DNA of 7,568 nt from Clostridia bacterium (GCA_017432405.1 JAFRJF010000112.1:1-7568); one strand, 5' to 3'. Positions 1 through 5,750 are shown, counted from the stretch's first letter. The notes: generated by a model from the letters alone, not told the origin. Numbers and translations: made by a program.

Positions 1-200
1 AGCAGCTTCACGGCCCACTGCATGATCTCCTCGCCGTCGGCCTCGGCGGGGCCGATGTTCACGTCGATGTAGTTCGCGCCAGCCTTCAGCTGCTGCTCAC
101 AGCGCAGCAGGATGGGTTCCGGATCGCGTTCCTCGAAGGCCCTGCGGATGGAGGGCGCGGTCACGGAGATGCGCTCGCCGATGGTGATGAACTTTGCCAT
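1..200 (-). CDS. acsE: Methyltetrahydrofolate:corrinoid/iron-sulfur protein methyltransferase, N-terminal part (runs off the left edge)
   Basis: Only the first 66 codons are present. AcsE moves the methyl group of methyl-tetrahydrofolate to the cobalt of the corrinoid iron-sulfur protein, linking the folate branch to acetyl-CoA synthesis in the cytoplasm. The visible part starts with ITIGERIS (residues 5-12), has an ERDPEP stretch (24-29) and GANYIDVNIGPA (about 43-54), matching the start of the pterin-binding TIM barrel shared with dihydropteroate synthase and MetH; the Asp-x-Asn of DVN is a typical pterin-binding position. The ATG at 198-200 has a GAGAGG Shine-Dalgarno sequence about 9 nt upstream. 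It follows acsC, which encodes a subunit of its protein substrate, by 69 bp. That gap holds a hairpin and a possible promoter. The identification rests on conserved N-terminal sequence and context; the rest of the protein is outside the window. Confidence 0.9.
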   Translation of the reverse strand, partial: MAKFITIGERISVTAPSIRRAFEERDPEPILLRCEQQLKAGANYIDVNIGPAEADGEEIMQWAVKL

Positions 201-230
201 AGTTATCATCCTCTCTTGCTTTATCAAAAC

Positions 231-258
231 ATGCCGGCACGAAGCTTCGCGCCGGCAT
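231..258 (-). other. Intercistronic hairpin between acsC and acsE
   Basis: Arms ATGCCGGC (231-238) and GCCGGCAT (251-258) flank the palindrome CGAAGCTTCG (240-249). The only imperfect pair (239/250) is A-C on the plus strand but G-U in the minus-strand transcript, so the RNA can fold into a nearly unbroken stem of about 12 bp. It lies just after the acsC stop and is followed by GTTTTG, too short a U run for a strong terminator. Partial attenuation or mRNA processing/stability are plausible roles. Confidence 0.7.
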
Positions 259-267
259 ATTATAGCA
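259..267 (-). promoter_or_regulatory. Possible extended -10 promoter in front of acsE
   Basis: On the minus strand the sequence TGCTATAAT occurs right after the acsC stop: an exact -10 hexamer with the TGn extension. No good -35 box lies 16-18 bp upstream, but extended -10 promoters can do without one. A transcript from here would begin inside the hairpin at 231-258. The AT-rich setting makes a chance match possible. Confidence 0.35.
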
Positions 268-269
268 AA

Positions 270-1616
270 TTAAGCGCTGAAGTCCTTGATGAACTTGACC
301 AGCTGAACGGCCTCCATCGGGCCCACCACCACGTTCCAGCCGGGCAGCTTGGCCTCGATCTCGCCCTTCATCACGGCAACCTTGCCGGGGATGATCAGCG
401 TGCGGGACTTGATCTTGTTCTCGATGTCGTTCTCGTCGAAGAACTTCTTGATGGTGCCGGCGGAGAACTTGCCCGCAGCCCACGCCGTCAGAACGGACAT
501 GCCGCTGGCGTCGGTGATCAGCAGGTTGACCGGGCACTTGGAGCGCTCGTACTCGCCGGAGACCAGGAAGTAGGTCAGCGCGAAGTCGACGGTCAGGGAG
601 CAGACGGAGTTCTCGTCCGCGCCGTTGAGGGCGTAGATGCCGGGCTCGACCTTCATGGGCTTCTGGGGATCGGTGAAGATGTTCTGGCGCAGGCCGTACA
701 GCGCGAGGGCCTCGGCGTAGGTCATCTTCTCCATGACGATGATGGAGCCGTAGCGCAGCGTGAAGGCGGCGGCCAAGGCGGTCTGCATGTGCAGGTCGCC
801 TTCGGCGATCTTCGCCAGGTTCACGATGGACGGATAGCCCAGGCTGCGGTCCTGATCCTTCAGGTTGCCGCGGCGCACCATCACGGCGTTGGCGAAGGTC
901 TGCTTCGCGTCCGCGCCGGTGCAGTCGATGATCAGGTTCTTGTTGCCCTTGCCCTCGAGGGCCTTGATGTTGTCGTAGATCTCGGAGATGTCCGCGCCGG
1001 TCACGCCCAAGGTGACGCCCGCGGCGGTGGCGGCGGCGTTCATGGCTTCCAGGTTGTCCTTATTCGCGCCGTTGAGGATGGGCTTGGCGGCCTTGCAGAC
1101 ATCCAGCGCCGCCTTGGCGACGTCGGCGTCGGTGCAGTTCAGCACCAGCGCGCGCTCGGCGGCCATGGCCTTGTTGACCAGCGCCACGTAGGCGTCCGCG
1201 CCGTTGCCGGCGTAGTTCAGGGACAGGAATTCCACATACTCGCGCTCGCCGATGCGCTCGTAATCGACCTTCTTGATCTCTTCGATCTTCGCGTCGATCT
1301 CGTCCGCGCTCATGCAGGAGCACAGGGTCACGGCGTACAGGTTGCGGTTGACCAGGGTCTTCTCGTGGCGGAACAGCACGGTCTCGCCGCCCAGCTTGTG
1401 CTCGGTGGCGCCGGTGCCGACGGTGATGGTCTTCATCAGGGGCGCGGTGGCCTCGGACAGGGTGGCCAGGGCGTCAGCGGACATGTAGGGGCACTTCTCG
1501 ATCGGCACCGCGCCGGAGGCGACTTTCATGGAGAAGGCCATACAGGTGGGACTGCCGCATTCCTTGCAGTTCTTCTTGGGGGTCAGCTTAAAAATGTCAA
1601 GACCTTTCAGAGCCAT
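270..1616 (-). CDS. acsC: Corrinoid iron-sulfur protein large (gamma) subunit
   Basis: This is the large subunit of the corrinoid iron-sulfur protein, which carries the methyl group from AcsE to the acetyl-CoA synthase A-cluster. The 448-residue product begins with the family's 4Fe-4S motif: Cys17, Cys20, Cys25 and Cys42 (CX2CX4CX16C, in CKECGSPTC...KCPYM). This domain supplies low-potential electrons to reactivate Co(I). The middle is a TIM-barrel-like region and the C-terminal part fits the cobalamin-binding domain; length matches AcsC/CdhE proteins. The ATG at 1614-1616 has a strong AGGAGG about 9 nt upstream. acsD, its dimer partner, lies 22 bp upstream and acsE follows. A 468-codon open frame on the opposite strand is a shadow of GC-rich codon use. 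Archaeal CdhE is the homologue, but the bacterial gene order supports AcsC. Confidence 0.96.
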   Translation of the reverse strand: MALKGLDIFKLTPKKNCKECGSPTCMAFSMKVASGAVPIEKCPYMSADALATLSEATAPLMKTITVGTGATEHKLGGETVLFRHEKTLVNRNLYAVTLCSCMSADEIDAKIEEIKKVDYERIGEREYVEFLSLNYAGNGADAYVALVNKAMAAERALVLNCTDADVAKAALDVCKAAKPILNGANKDNLEAMNAAATAAGVTLGVTGADISEIYDNIKALEGKGNKNLIIDCTGADAKQTFANAVMVRRGNLKDQDRSLGYPSIVNLAKIAEGDLHMQTALAAAFTLRYGSIIVMEKMTYAEALALYGLRQNIFTDPQKPMKVEPGIYALNGADENSVCSLTVDFALTYFLVSGEYERSKCPVNLLITDASGMSVLTAWAAGKFSAGTIKKFFDENDIENKIKSRTLIIPGKVAVMKGEIEAKLPGWNVVVGPMEAVQLVKFIKDFSA

Positions 1617-1638
1617 GGTTAATATCCTCCTTCCCCGC

Positions 1639-2583
1639 TCACATCAGGCTGTCGATAAACTTGGCGATGGTGGCGACAGCGGCAGGGTGCTTCATGATGA
1701 CCATATCGGAACCGCCGACCAGGCAGGCGGAAGCGGTGCACACTTCCATCTCGATGCCGCGCTCGTCGAGGGGGCCCCACTCCGGGGATTCCTCTTCGGG
1801 GGACATGGATTCCTTGACGCCCCAGGTCTCGGGAGAAATGGGGGTCACGATGGGCATCTGGAGCTGCGCGTCGCTCTGGGCCAGAGCGGCGGCCTTCACG
1901 CGGTCCAGCGTGGAGGAGAGGTATTCGAAGCCGTAGCCGGCAGCGGAGGAGCCCACGTTCATGCAAACGCTCTGCGCGGGCACGCCCAGCTGGCTCAGCA
2001 GCACGTTCAGCTGCTTGGCCAGGTTGATGTCCACGGCGGATTCCGCGCCGACCTTCTGGTTGTAGGCCAGACCGGCGGAGGCGCCGACGGTCTTGTAGTT
2101 TTCTTCGCGGGAGGAGAGCACCAGGATATTCTTGCCCTGGAGCGCCTCGGAGATGCCGGAGAACAGCTCGGCGTCCTTTTCGATGTTCTTGCAGCCCATC
2201 ACCAGGATCGGCATGCTCACGGCGTCGGCCACGGCCTTCGCCAGCGCCACGCAGTCCGCGACGGAGGTATTGTCGCCGTTGGGATCGGCGCTTTCAAAGT
2301 GCAGGCAGATGGCAGAGGCGCCCTCCATGGTCTCGGCCTTTTTGGCCATGTCCACGACGGTCTCACAGCCGGCGTAGAACTCAAGCAGGCCGGGCGATAC
2401 GATGCCGGCCAGGCCCTTGTCAGAGATCTCGATGGCGATCTTGGGCTTGTTCTCGATGGGTGCGTCGAAGGTGTAGAAGGGCAGAACATTCTCGCCGCCG
2501 ATCACGATGCTCTTGTCGCCCGTGCCGAGGGTGACGGCATTGATCCTGGCATTGAACGCCTGCTTTTTCGGAGTGAAAGCCAT
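1639..2583 (-). CDS. acsD: Corrinoid iron-sulfur protein small (delta) subunit
   Basis: This is the small subunit of the corrinoid iron-sulfur protein; it dimerises with AcsC and helps hold the corrinoid near the methyl donor and acceptor. It is a TIM-barrel protein without its own cluster. The 314-residue product shows family stretches: SIVIGGENVLPFYTFD (25-40), AAGYGFEY (214-221), PETWGVKES (251-259) near the corrinoid-facing loops, and a C-terminal TASACLVGGSDMVIMKHP (283-300). An in-frame ATG lies 17 codons upstream, but the start at 2583 is chosen because AGGGGG lies about 9 nt before it and the protein then opens with MAFTPKKQAFNARI, as in relatives. The longer start would overlap the end of the cooC gap hairpin and lacks a good ribosome binding site. 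It sits 54 bp after cooC and 22 bp before acsC, so cotranscription is very likely. Confidence 0.95.
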   Translation of the reverse strand: MAFTPKKQAFNARINAVTLGTGDKSIVIGGENVLPFYTFDAPIENKPKIAIEISDKGLAGIVSPGLLEFYAGCETVVDMAKKAETMEGASAICLHFESADPNGDNTSVADCVALAKAVADAVSMPILVMGCKNIEKDAELFSGISEALQGKNILVLSSREENYKTVGASAGLAYNQKVGAESAVDINLAKQLNVLLSQLGVPAQSVCMNVGSSAAGYGFEYLSSTLDRVKAAALAQSDAQLQMPIVTPISPETWGVKESMSPEEESPEWGPLDERGIEMEVCTASACLVGGSDMVIMKHPAAVATIAKFIDSLM

Positions 2584-2614
2584 GTTGTATTCCCCCTGTT
2601 TGTCGTTGTCGGTC

Positions 2615-2637
2615 GGCATGCGTGGTACGCGCATACC
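2615..2637 (-). other. Intercistronic hairpin between cooC and acsD
   Basis: GGCATGCG (2615-2622) and CGCATACC (2630-2637) pair around a 7-nt loop directly after the cooC stop codon. The single imperfect pair (2617/2635) is G-U in the minus-strand RNA and C-A on the other strand. There is no U tract, so this is not a terminator; a role in mRNA stability or differential expression of acsD over cooC is possible. Confidence 0.55.
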
Positions 2638-3411
2638 TTAGAGTTGCAATGTGTCCATGATTGATTTCAGCGCGACCTTGACCGGAGCGTCATCTGGTAC
2701 TTTGGCGCTGGGCTTGCCCTCGCAGTCGAACTCGTAGACGAGATCGTCCTGCGGCAGCACGCCCACCAGGTCCAGGCCGTGTTTCTCAATCTCTTCCTTA
2801 ACCCCGTCGTTCAGGCGTCCGCCCGGCGCGCGGTTAACGATCAGTTTCATGACGCCGGGCTTCAGCTCCAGCGCGTTCACCATCTCGGCGATGCGCGCGG
2901 CGGCCTGTATGCCCCGGCGGGAGCAGTCGCTGACCAGCAGCAGCGTGTCGACATGGGGCAGCGTGCCCCGGGCGATGTGCTCGAGGCCGGCCTCGTTGTC
3001 GATCACCATGTACTTATAGCGACCGTAATACTTGTCGATCTGGGTCTTCAGCACGCCGTTGACATAGCAATAGCAGCCCTTGCCTTCGGTGCGACCCATG
3101 ACCAGCATGTCATAGTCGTCCTCCTCGATCAGGGCCTCGTTGAACTTGTATTCGGCGTACTCCTGCTTGGTCATGCCCGAGGGGATCGGGCTGACCGGCA
3201 TCAGCTCTGCGTGGGCCATCTCCTCGCGAATGCTGCCCAGCGTGGTGTCCACCTCGACGCCAAGCACCTCGTTCAGGTTGGAATTGGCGTCTGCGTCCAC
3301 CACCAGAAGGGGACCCTTCCCCTTCTGGCAGAGCGCCTCGATGATCATGCCGCAGGTGGTTGTCTTTCCGACGCCGCCCTTGCCGGCCACAGCGATGACA
3401 TGTGTTGACAG
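2638..3411 (-). CDS. cooC: CooC/AcsF-type nickel-insertion ATPase, probable CTG start
   Basis: This is a MinD/ParA-like P-loop ATPase of the CooC/AcsF group, which uses ATP to help insert nickel into CODH or acetyl-CoA synthase. With the start used here (257 residues) the deviant Walker A motif GKGGVGKT lies at 10-17, DADAN at 39-43, a Cys-x-Cys pair at 113 and 115 (GCYCYVN), DNEAGLEH at 138-145 and VNR at 192-194. The CXC pair binds metal at the CooC dimer interface. The first GTG (3388-3390) would start at VAGKGG and lose the first beta strand; no in-frame ATG or TTG exists before the upstream TAA at 3424-3426. CTG at 3409-3411 gives (M)STHVIAVAGKGGVGKTT, a normal family N-terminus, with GGAGAG 3-5 nt upstream. 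It starts 12 bp after the metF stop. Whether its client is CODH or ACS cannot be told here. Confidence 0.92.
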   Translation of the reverse strand: MSTHVIAVAGKGGVGKTTTCGMIIEALCQKGKGPLLVVDADANSNLNEVLGVEVDTTLGSIREEMAHAELMPVSPIPSGMTKQEYAEYKFNEALIEEDDYDMLVMGRTEGKGCYCYVNGVLKTQIDKYYGRYKYMVIDNEAGLEHIARGTLPHVDTLLLVSDCSRRGIQAAARIAEMVNALELKPGVMKLIVNRAPGGRLNDGVKEEIEKHGLDLVGVLPQDDLVYEFDCEGKPSAKVPDDAPVKVALKSIMDTLQL

Positions 3412-3423
3412 AAACTCTCCGGG

Positions 3424-4353
3424 TTAAATCAGGTCGACGATGCCCGACTCCTTGACGAGCCTGGTGACATCTTCGTATTTGTTCAGGGCGTACAGGTGGA
3501 TGCCGTCGATGCCGCAGGCCCTGTACTCGTCGATCAGCTCGATGGTGTAGGCCATGCCGGCCTCCTTGAAGGCGGCCTTCTTGGCGGCGATGGATTCCTC
3601 GCTCTCGCCGGGGGCGAAGGGGTTCGGGAAGATCCAGTTCTTGGAGATGATCTCCGCCAGCGCTCGGGGCATGACGCAGCCGTTGCGGCTGAGTGCCATG
3701 TTGATGGTCGCGGCGATGTCCAGTACCGGCATGATGCCCACGTCAACGGGCATGTACACGCCTGCGGCGCGAATGGCGTCCAGCCACCAGCGGAACTGAT
3801 CCATGTCCCAGCACAGCTGGGTCATGATGTAGTCAGCGCCCTCGTCCTGCTTCTGCTTCAAAAATGAGATATCCGCCTCGATGCTGCGGCAGGAGATGTG
3901 TCCCTCCGGAGAACCTGCGACGGCAATGGTGAATTTGTCGCCAAAGGTCTTGCGGGTGAACTTCACAAGCTCGGTGGCGTAGTGCAGGTCGCCGCCGGTG
4001 CCCGTCCAGCCAAAGGGGATGTCGCCGCGCAGGGCCAGCATGTGATCGATGCCGTGGTCCAGGTAGGTCTGGAGCTGGTCCTTGATGCCCTCCTTCGTGT
4101 TGGCCACGCAGGTGAAGTGGGTCACCGGAATGCACTTTCCGTCCTTGTGGATCTTGTCCAGCACCTCAAGGTTCTTGCCCACGTTGGTGCCGCCCGCGCC
4201 GTAGGTGCAGGAGATGTAATCGGGATTCATCTCATAGAGGTGATCCAGCACGCCGCCCTCACCGCACAGCTTGGCCATGCCGGCGTCGGTCTTCGGTGGG
4301 AACACCTCAAAGGAGAAGGCCATGCGGTCCTTCAGGATGTCTGCTACGCTCAT
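3424..4353 (-). CDS. metF: Methylenetetrahydrofolate reductase
   Basis: MetF reduces 5,10-methylene-tetrahydrofolate to 5-methyl-tetrahydrofolate with FAD. In acetogens this is the last step of the methyl branch and feeds AcsE. The 309-residue TIM-barrel protein has FSFEVFPPKT (13-22) with the catalytic Glu16, TYGAGGT (50-56), ALRGD (107-111) with the flavin-contacting Asp, MTQLCWD (177-183), VDVGIMPV (203-210) and GIDGIHLYALNK (281-292). An ATG 22 codons upstream is open, but the start at 4353 has GGAGG 6 nt before it and fits the family; the longer reading would run through AT-rich leader. The zinc-protein partner MetV, common beside metF in acetogens, is not in this window. Its position inside the acs/coo block points to energy metabolism rather than methionine synthesis alone. 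It has its own promoter. Confidence 0.95.
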   Translation of the reverse strand: MSVADILKDRMAFSFEVFPPKTDAGMAKLCGEGGVLDHLYEMNPDYISCTYGAGGTNVGKNLEVLDKIHKDGKCIPVTHFTCVANTKEGIKDQLQTYLDHGIDHMLALRGDIPFGWTGTGGDLHYATELVKFTRKTFGDKFTIAVAGSPEGHISCRSIEADISFLKQKQDEGADYIMTQLCWDMDQFRWWLDAIRAAGVYMPVDVGIMPVLDIAATINMALSRNGCVMPRALAEIISKNWIFPNPFAPGESEESIAAKKAAFKEAGMAYTIELIDEYRACGIDGIHLYALNKYEDVTRLVKESGIVDLI

Positions 4354-4425
4354 CGTATTCCTCCAACTATTGCCTTTTGCAGTTCCCACATGCGTATAAT
4401 AGGCAATGTATATACACACTCAGTT

Positions 4426-4454
4426 ATAATAGCATAAACCCGTGAAATAGGCAA
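4426..4454 (-). promoter_or_regulatory. Sigma-A-type promoter of metF-cooC-acsDC-acsE
   Basis: On the minus strand a -35 box TTGCCT (4449-4454) is separated by exactly 17 bp from a -10 box TATTAT (4426-4431), which is preceded by TGC as in an extended -10 element. Transcription would start near 4419, leaving a leader of about 65 nt before metF. The region just upstream (4461-4500) is very AT-rich and could act as an UP element. Confidence 0.7.
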
Positions 4455-4460
4455 GTGCCT
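4449..4460. promoter_or_regulatory. Candidate operator palindrome over the metF -35 box
   Basis: AGGCA (4449-4453) and TGCCT (4456-4460) form an inverted repeat with a 2-bp centre that covers the -35 hexamer. More copies of the half-site lie in the leader: AGGCA at 4401-4405 and TGCCT at 4371-4375. On the minus strand TTGCCTATT is a 9-bp direct repeat (4446-4454 and 4398-4406). No protein can be assigned to it from the sequence. Confidence 0.4.
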
Positions 4461-4486
4461 GAGCAAATATTATGACATTATTTTAA

Positions 4487-4714
4487 CTAAATTAATGTGA
4501 ACAGGAACTTCTGCCGAAGCCCGTGGCTGCTGGCAAAGATGGTGAGGTTTTCGTCGTTCATGCGCTCCACGGTCAGCTCGTCCACCTCGCCCTTGAGCAG
4601 CGCGCGCACGTAGGCCTCCGGGTCGTCGGTTTCGATCTCGTCGAAGAACACGTCCCGCATCTGGTTGCCCGAGCAGCTGTTCTGGATTTCCCGGACCAGC
4701 TCGTATTCGGCCAT
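4487..4714 (-). CDS. Small acidic protein of unknown function in the nickel/CODH operon
   Basis: I do not recognise a named family. The product is 75 residues, mostly soluble and acidic, with no signal peptide or membrane segment. It has one cysteine (Cys14, in NSCSGNQMRDVFFDEIE, 12-28), an acidic stretch (25-31) and predicted helix-strand character to the end (LTIFASSHGLRQKFLFTLI). An ATG two codons upstream (4718-4720) sits only one base after the GGAGG, whereas the ATG at 4712-4714 has a 7-nt spacing and is preferred. It lies 81 bp downstream of cooT and about 130 bp upstream of metF, on the same strand. The good ribosome binding site, codon use like its neighbours and conserved-looking sequence make it a real gene. 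Location suggests a role in nickel handling or CODH/ACS maturation, but nothing in the sequence proves it. Confidence 0.8.
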   Translation of the reverse strand: MAEYELVREIQNSCSGNQMRDVFFDEIETDDPEAYVRALLKGEVDELTVERMNDENLTIFASSHGLRQKFLFTLI

Positions 4715-4743
4715 GGTCATTCCTCCATACTGAAAGCAACAGA

Positions 4744-4777
4744 CAGGCGGCGAACGCTGGTGAACCGCTCGCGCCTG
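4744..4777 (-). other. Intercistronic hairpin between cooT and the 75-residue gene
   Basis: CAGGC (4744-4748) pairs with GCCTG (4773-4777) and GCGAACG (4750-4756) with CGCTCGC (4766-4772), with one bulged base (4749) and a 9-nt loop. The one non-Watson-Crick pair (4754/4768) is G-U in the minus-strand RNA. No U run follows, so a processing or stabilising element is more likely than a terminator. Confidence 0.5.
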
Positions 4778-4795
4778 CCCGCGGCTTCGAATTCG

Positions 4796-4993
4796 TTACG
4801 CGATGGCCCGGGGCCGGACCACCACGGTGCCCCCGGTGAGGTCGGCGGAGGCGATTTCGCCCTCGATCCGCTCCTCTCGGCCCATGATGTCGGTGAGGGT
4901 GACGACGCCGCCCTCGCACTCGATCAGCATGACGTTCTTCAGCACCTCGTTCTCCGGGCGTTTCTCGATCTTATAGACGGTTGATAGGCACAT
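4796..4993 (-). CDS. cooT: CooT-family nickel-binding protein
   Basis: The 65-residue product has the CooT layout: it opens with MCLSTVY, where Cys2 is the nickel ligand in the dimeric Rhodospirillum rubrum CooT, and continues as a small beta-barrel with a lysine- and valine-rich KNVMLIECEGGVVTLTDIMGREERIEGEI and a terminal VVVRP strand. CooT helps deliver nickel during CODH maturation. The ATG at 4991-4993 follows an AGGAGGAG Shine-Dalgarno sequence at good spacing. It starts 18 bp after the stop of the His-rich gene, so the two are almost surely cotranscribed, and CooC is encoded further down the same strand. CooT-like proteins also occur away from CODH, but here the neighbours match the nickel role. 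Family membership is judged from N-terminal sequence and size; metal binding is inferred from the family. Confidence 0.88.
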   Translation of the reverse strand: MCLSTVYKIEKRPENEVLKNVMLIECEGGVVTLTDIMGREERIEGEIASADLTGGTVVVRPRAIA

Positions 4994-5011
4994 AGTTTTC
5001 TCTCCTCCTCG

Positions 5012-5572
5012 TCAGGCCTTGGGAATGTTCAGCGCCGCCAGCACGGTGGACAGGCGCATGTTGCCCTTTTCAAAGTCGGACACGGCCTGCATCACCTGCT
5101 CGAAGGCGGTGGTGTCGCCCAGGTCCTTCAGCCGCCCGGCCAGCTGGGCCAGCTCGTTGGCGTGGGCCGTGTTGTGGTTGACCATGTACTGCATCAGCGC
5201 CACCACCTCGGCCCGGGGATCCATGTCACAGCTCTTGCAGTCGGAATTGCAGCCCGCCGCGCCGGGACAGCCGGCGTTGGGATGGCCGTGGTCGTGCCCG
5301 TGCTCGTGCTCATGCCCGTGGCTGTGCTCGTGGCCGTGGGGATGGTCGTGCACGTGCTCGTGAGGATGGGTATGGGTGGTGCCGTCGGCATGGGTATGCT
5401 CGTGGCTGTGCTCATGGGTGTGCGGGTGGCTGTGGCCGGCGTCGTGGGAATGCTCGTGGTCCGCCCCGCCCATGTGGGGATGGGCGTCGTCGTGGCCGTG
5501 ATGGTCGTGCCCGTCATGGGCGTGGGGTATGCCGTGCTCGTGCATATATTCGTGATCGTGCTCGTGATCCAT
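5012..5572 (-). CDS. His-rich probable nickel storage/chaperone protein (CooJ-like in role)
   Basis: A 186-residue cytoplasmic protein in three parts. Residues 1-97 hold 40 histidines, mostly alternating with Glu, Asp, Gly, Ser or Thr, a metal-binding tract. Residues 102-115 carry four cysteines (Cys102, 108, 112, 115). Residues 120-184 form a helical domain with NHNTAH at 132-137. No signal peptide is seen. The likely job is storing or buffering nickel for CODH/ACS, as CooJ and His-rich HypB do, though it is not an obvious CooJ homologue in layout and zinc or cobalt binding cannot be excluded. The start at 5570-5572 has AGGAG at 7-nt spacing; an ATG 20 codons upstream would lie within the promoter leader and is rejected. 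It leads the operon, 18 bp before cooT, behind a consensus promoter. Residues 5-19 are nearly identical to residues 18-32 of the divergent repressor. Confidence 0.9.
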   Translation of the reverse strand: MDHEHDHEYMHEHGIPHAHDGHDHHGHDDAHPHMGGADHEHSHDAGHSHPHTHEHSHEHTHADGTTHTHPHEHVHDHPHGHEHSHGHEHEHGHDHGHPNAGCPGAAGCNSDCKSCDMDPRAEVVALMQYMVNHNTAHANELAQLAGRLKDLGDTTAFEQVMQAVSDFEKGNMRLSTVLAALNIPKA

Positions 5573-5603
5573 GTCCAGTCTCCTTTTTGATTTGGTTTTA
5601 TTG

Positions 5604-5632
5604 ATTATACAACAGCCCGGCGCATTTGTCAA
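5604..5632 (-). promoter_or_regulatory. Exact-consensus sigma-A promoter of the His-rich/cooT operon
   Basis: On the minus strand TTGACA (5627-5632) and TATAAT (5604-5609) are both perfect matches separated by 17 bp. Transcription should begin near 5597, giving a 25-nt leader. A promoter this strong next to a divergent repressor gene suggests that it is normally held off and induced by metal. Confidence 0.9.
5618..5626 (-). promoter_or_regulatory. Candidate operator AATGCGCCG in the His-rich gene promoter
   Basis: AATGCGCCG, read on the minus strand, directly follows the -35 box inside the spacer. The same 9 bp occur at the same position in the divergent repressor's promoter (5729-5737, plus strand). 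Placement in both spacers is what a shared repressor site would show. Known CsoR-family sites are usually G/C-tract elements, so assignment to this repressor is tentative. Confidence 0.5.
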
Positions 5633-5721
5633 AGGCGATGTTCGCCCCGCAGCCGCATCCCCCTCCCCGGGTTCCCAATCATAAATTTGTCCATTCTTAA
5701 CCTATTTTCCCCGCCCTGCGA

Positions 5722-5750
5722 TTGCATCAATGCGCCGTTTGGTTTAGAAT
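5722..5750 (+). promoter_or_regulatory. Sigma-A-type promoter of the metal-sensing repressor
   Basis: TTGCAT (5722-5727) and TAGAAT (5745-5750) are spaced by exactly 17 bp on the plus strand. Transcription would begin near 5757, a very short leader that already contains the AGAGGTGA ribosome binding site. The spacer carries AATGCGCCG, as in the opposing promoter, consistent with autoregulation. Confidence 0.75.
5729..5737 (+). promoter_or_regulatory. Candidate operator AATGCGCCG in the repressor promoter
   Basis: This is the second copy of the 9-bp element found at 5618-5626, here on the plus strand and one base after the -35 hexamer. C-rich tracts between the promoters (5659-5668 and 5708-5715) are alternative candidates for a CsoR-type site. 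Confidence 0.5.

Noticed and set aside
216..1622. A 468-codon open frame on the plus strand opposite acsC
   Set aside because: It lacks a family signature, is rich in Gly, Val, His and Leu from reversed GC-rich codons, and lies fully antisense to acsC, which has clear motifs and a good ribosome binding site.
1528..2664. A 378-codon open frame on the plus strand opposite acsD
   Set aside because: Composition is typical of a codon-bias shadow (Gly, His, Val, Leu-rich) with no domain; acsD on the minus strand explains the region.
4354..4425. A riboswitch in the metF leader (SAM, THF, cobalamin or NiCo)
   Set aside because: The leader is only about 65 nt and AT-rich, and I could find none of the conserved cores; only a weak 7-bp long-range stem is visible.
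4455..4486. A terminator between the 75-residue gene and the metF promoter
   Set aside because: The stretch is AT-rich without a GC stem followed by U residues, so readthrough into metF seems possible.
5280..5572. Short repeated units resembling a CRISPR or tandem array
   Set aside because: The repetition follows the 6-nt His-x codon pattern inside one open frame, with no constant repeat and no unique spacers.
5162..5590. A Val/Met-rich, membrane-like open frame on the plus strand
   Set aside because: It is the reverse reading of the His codon run: CAC/CAT in one strand reads as GTG/ATG in the other, producing false hydrophobic sequence.
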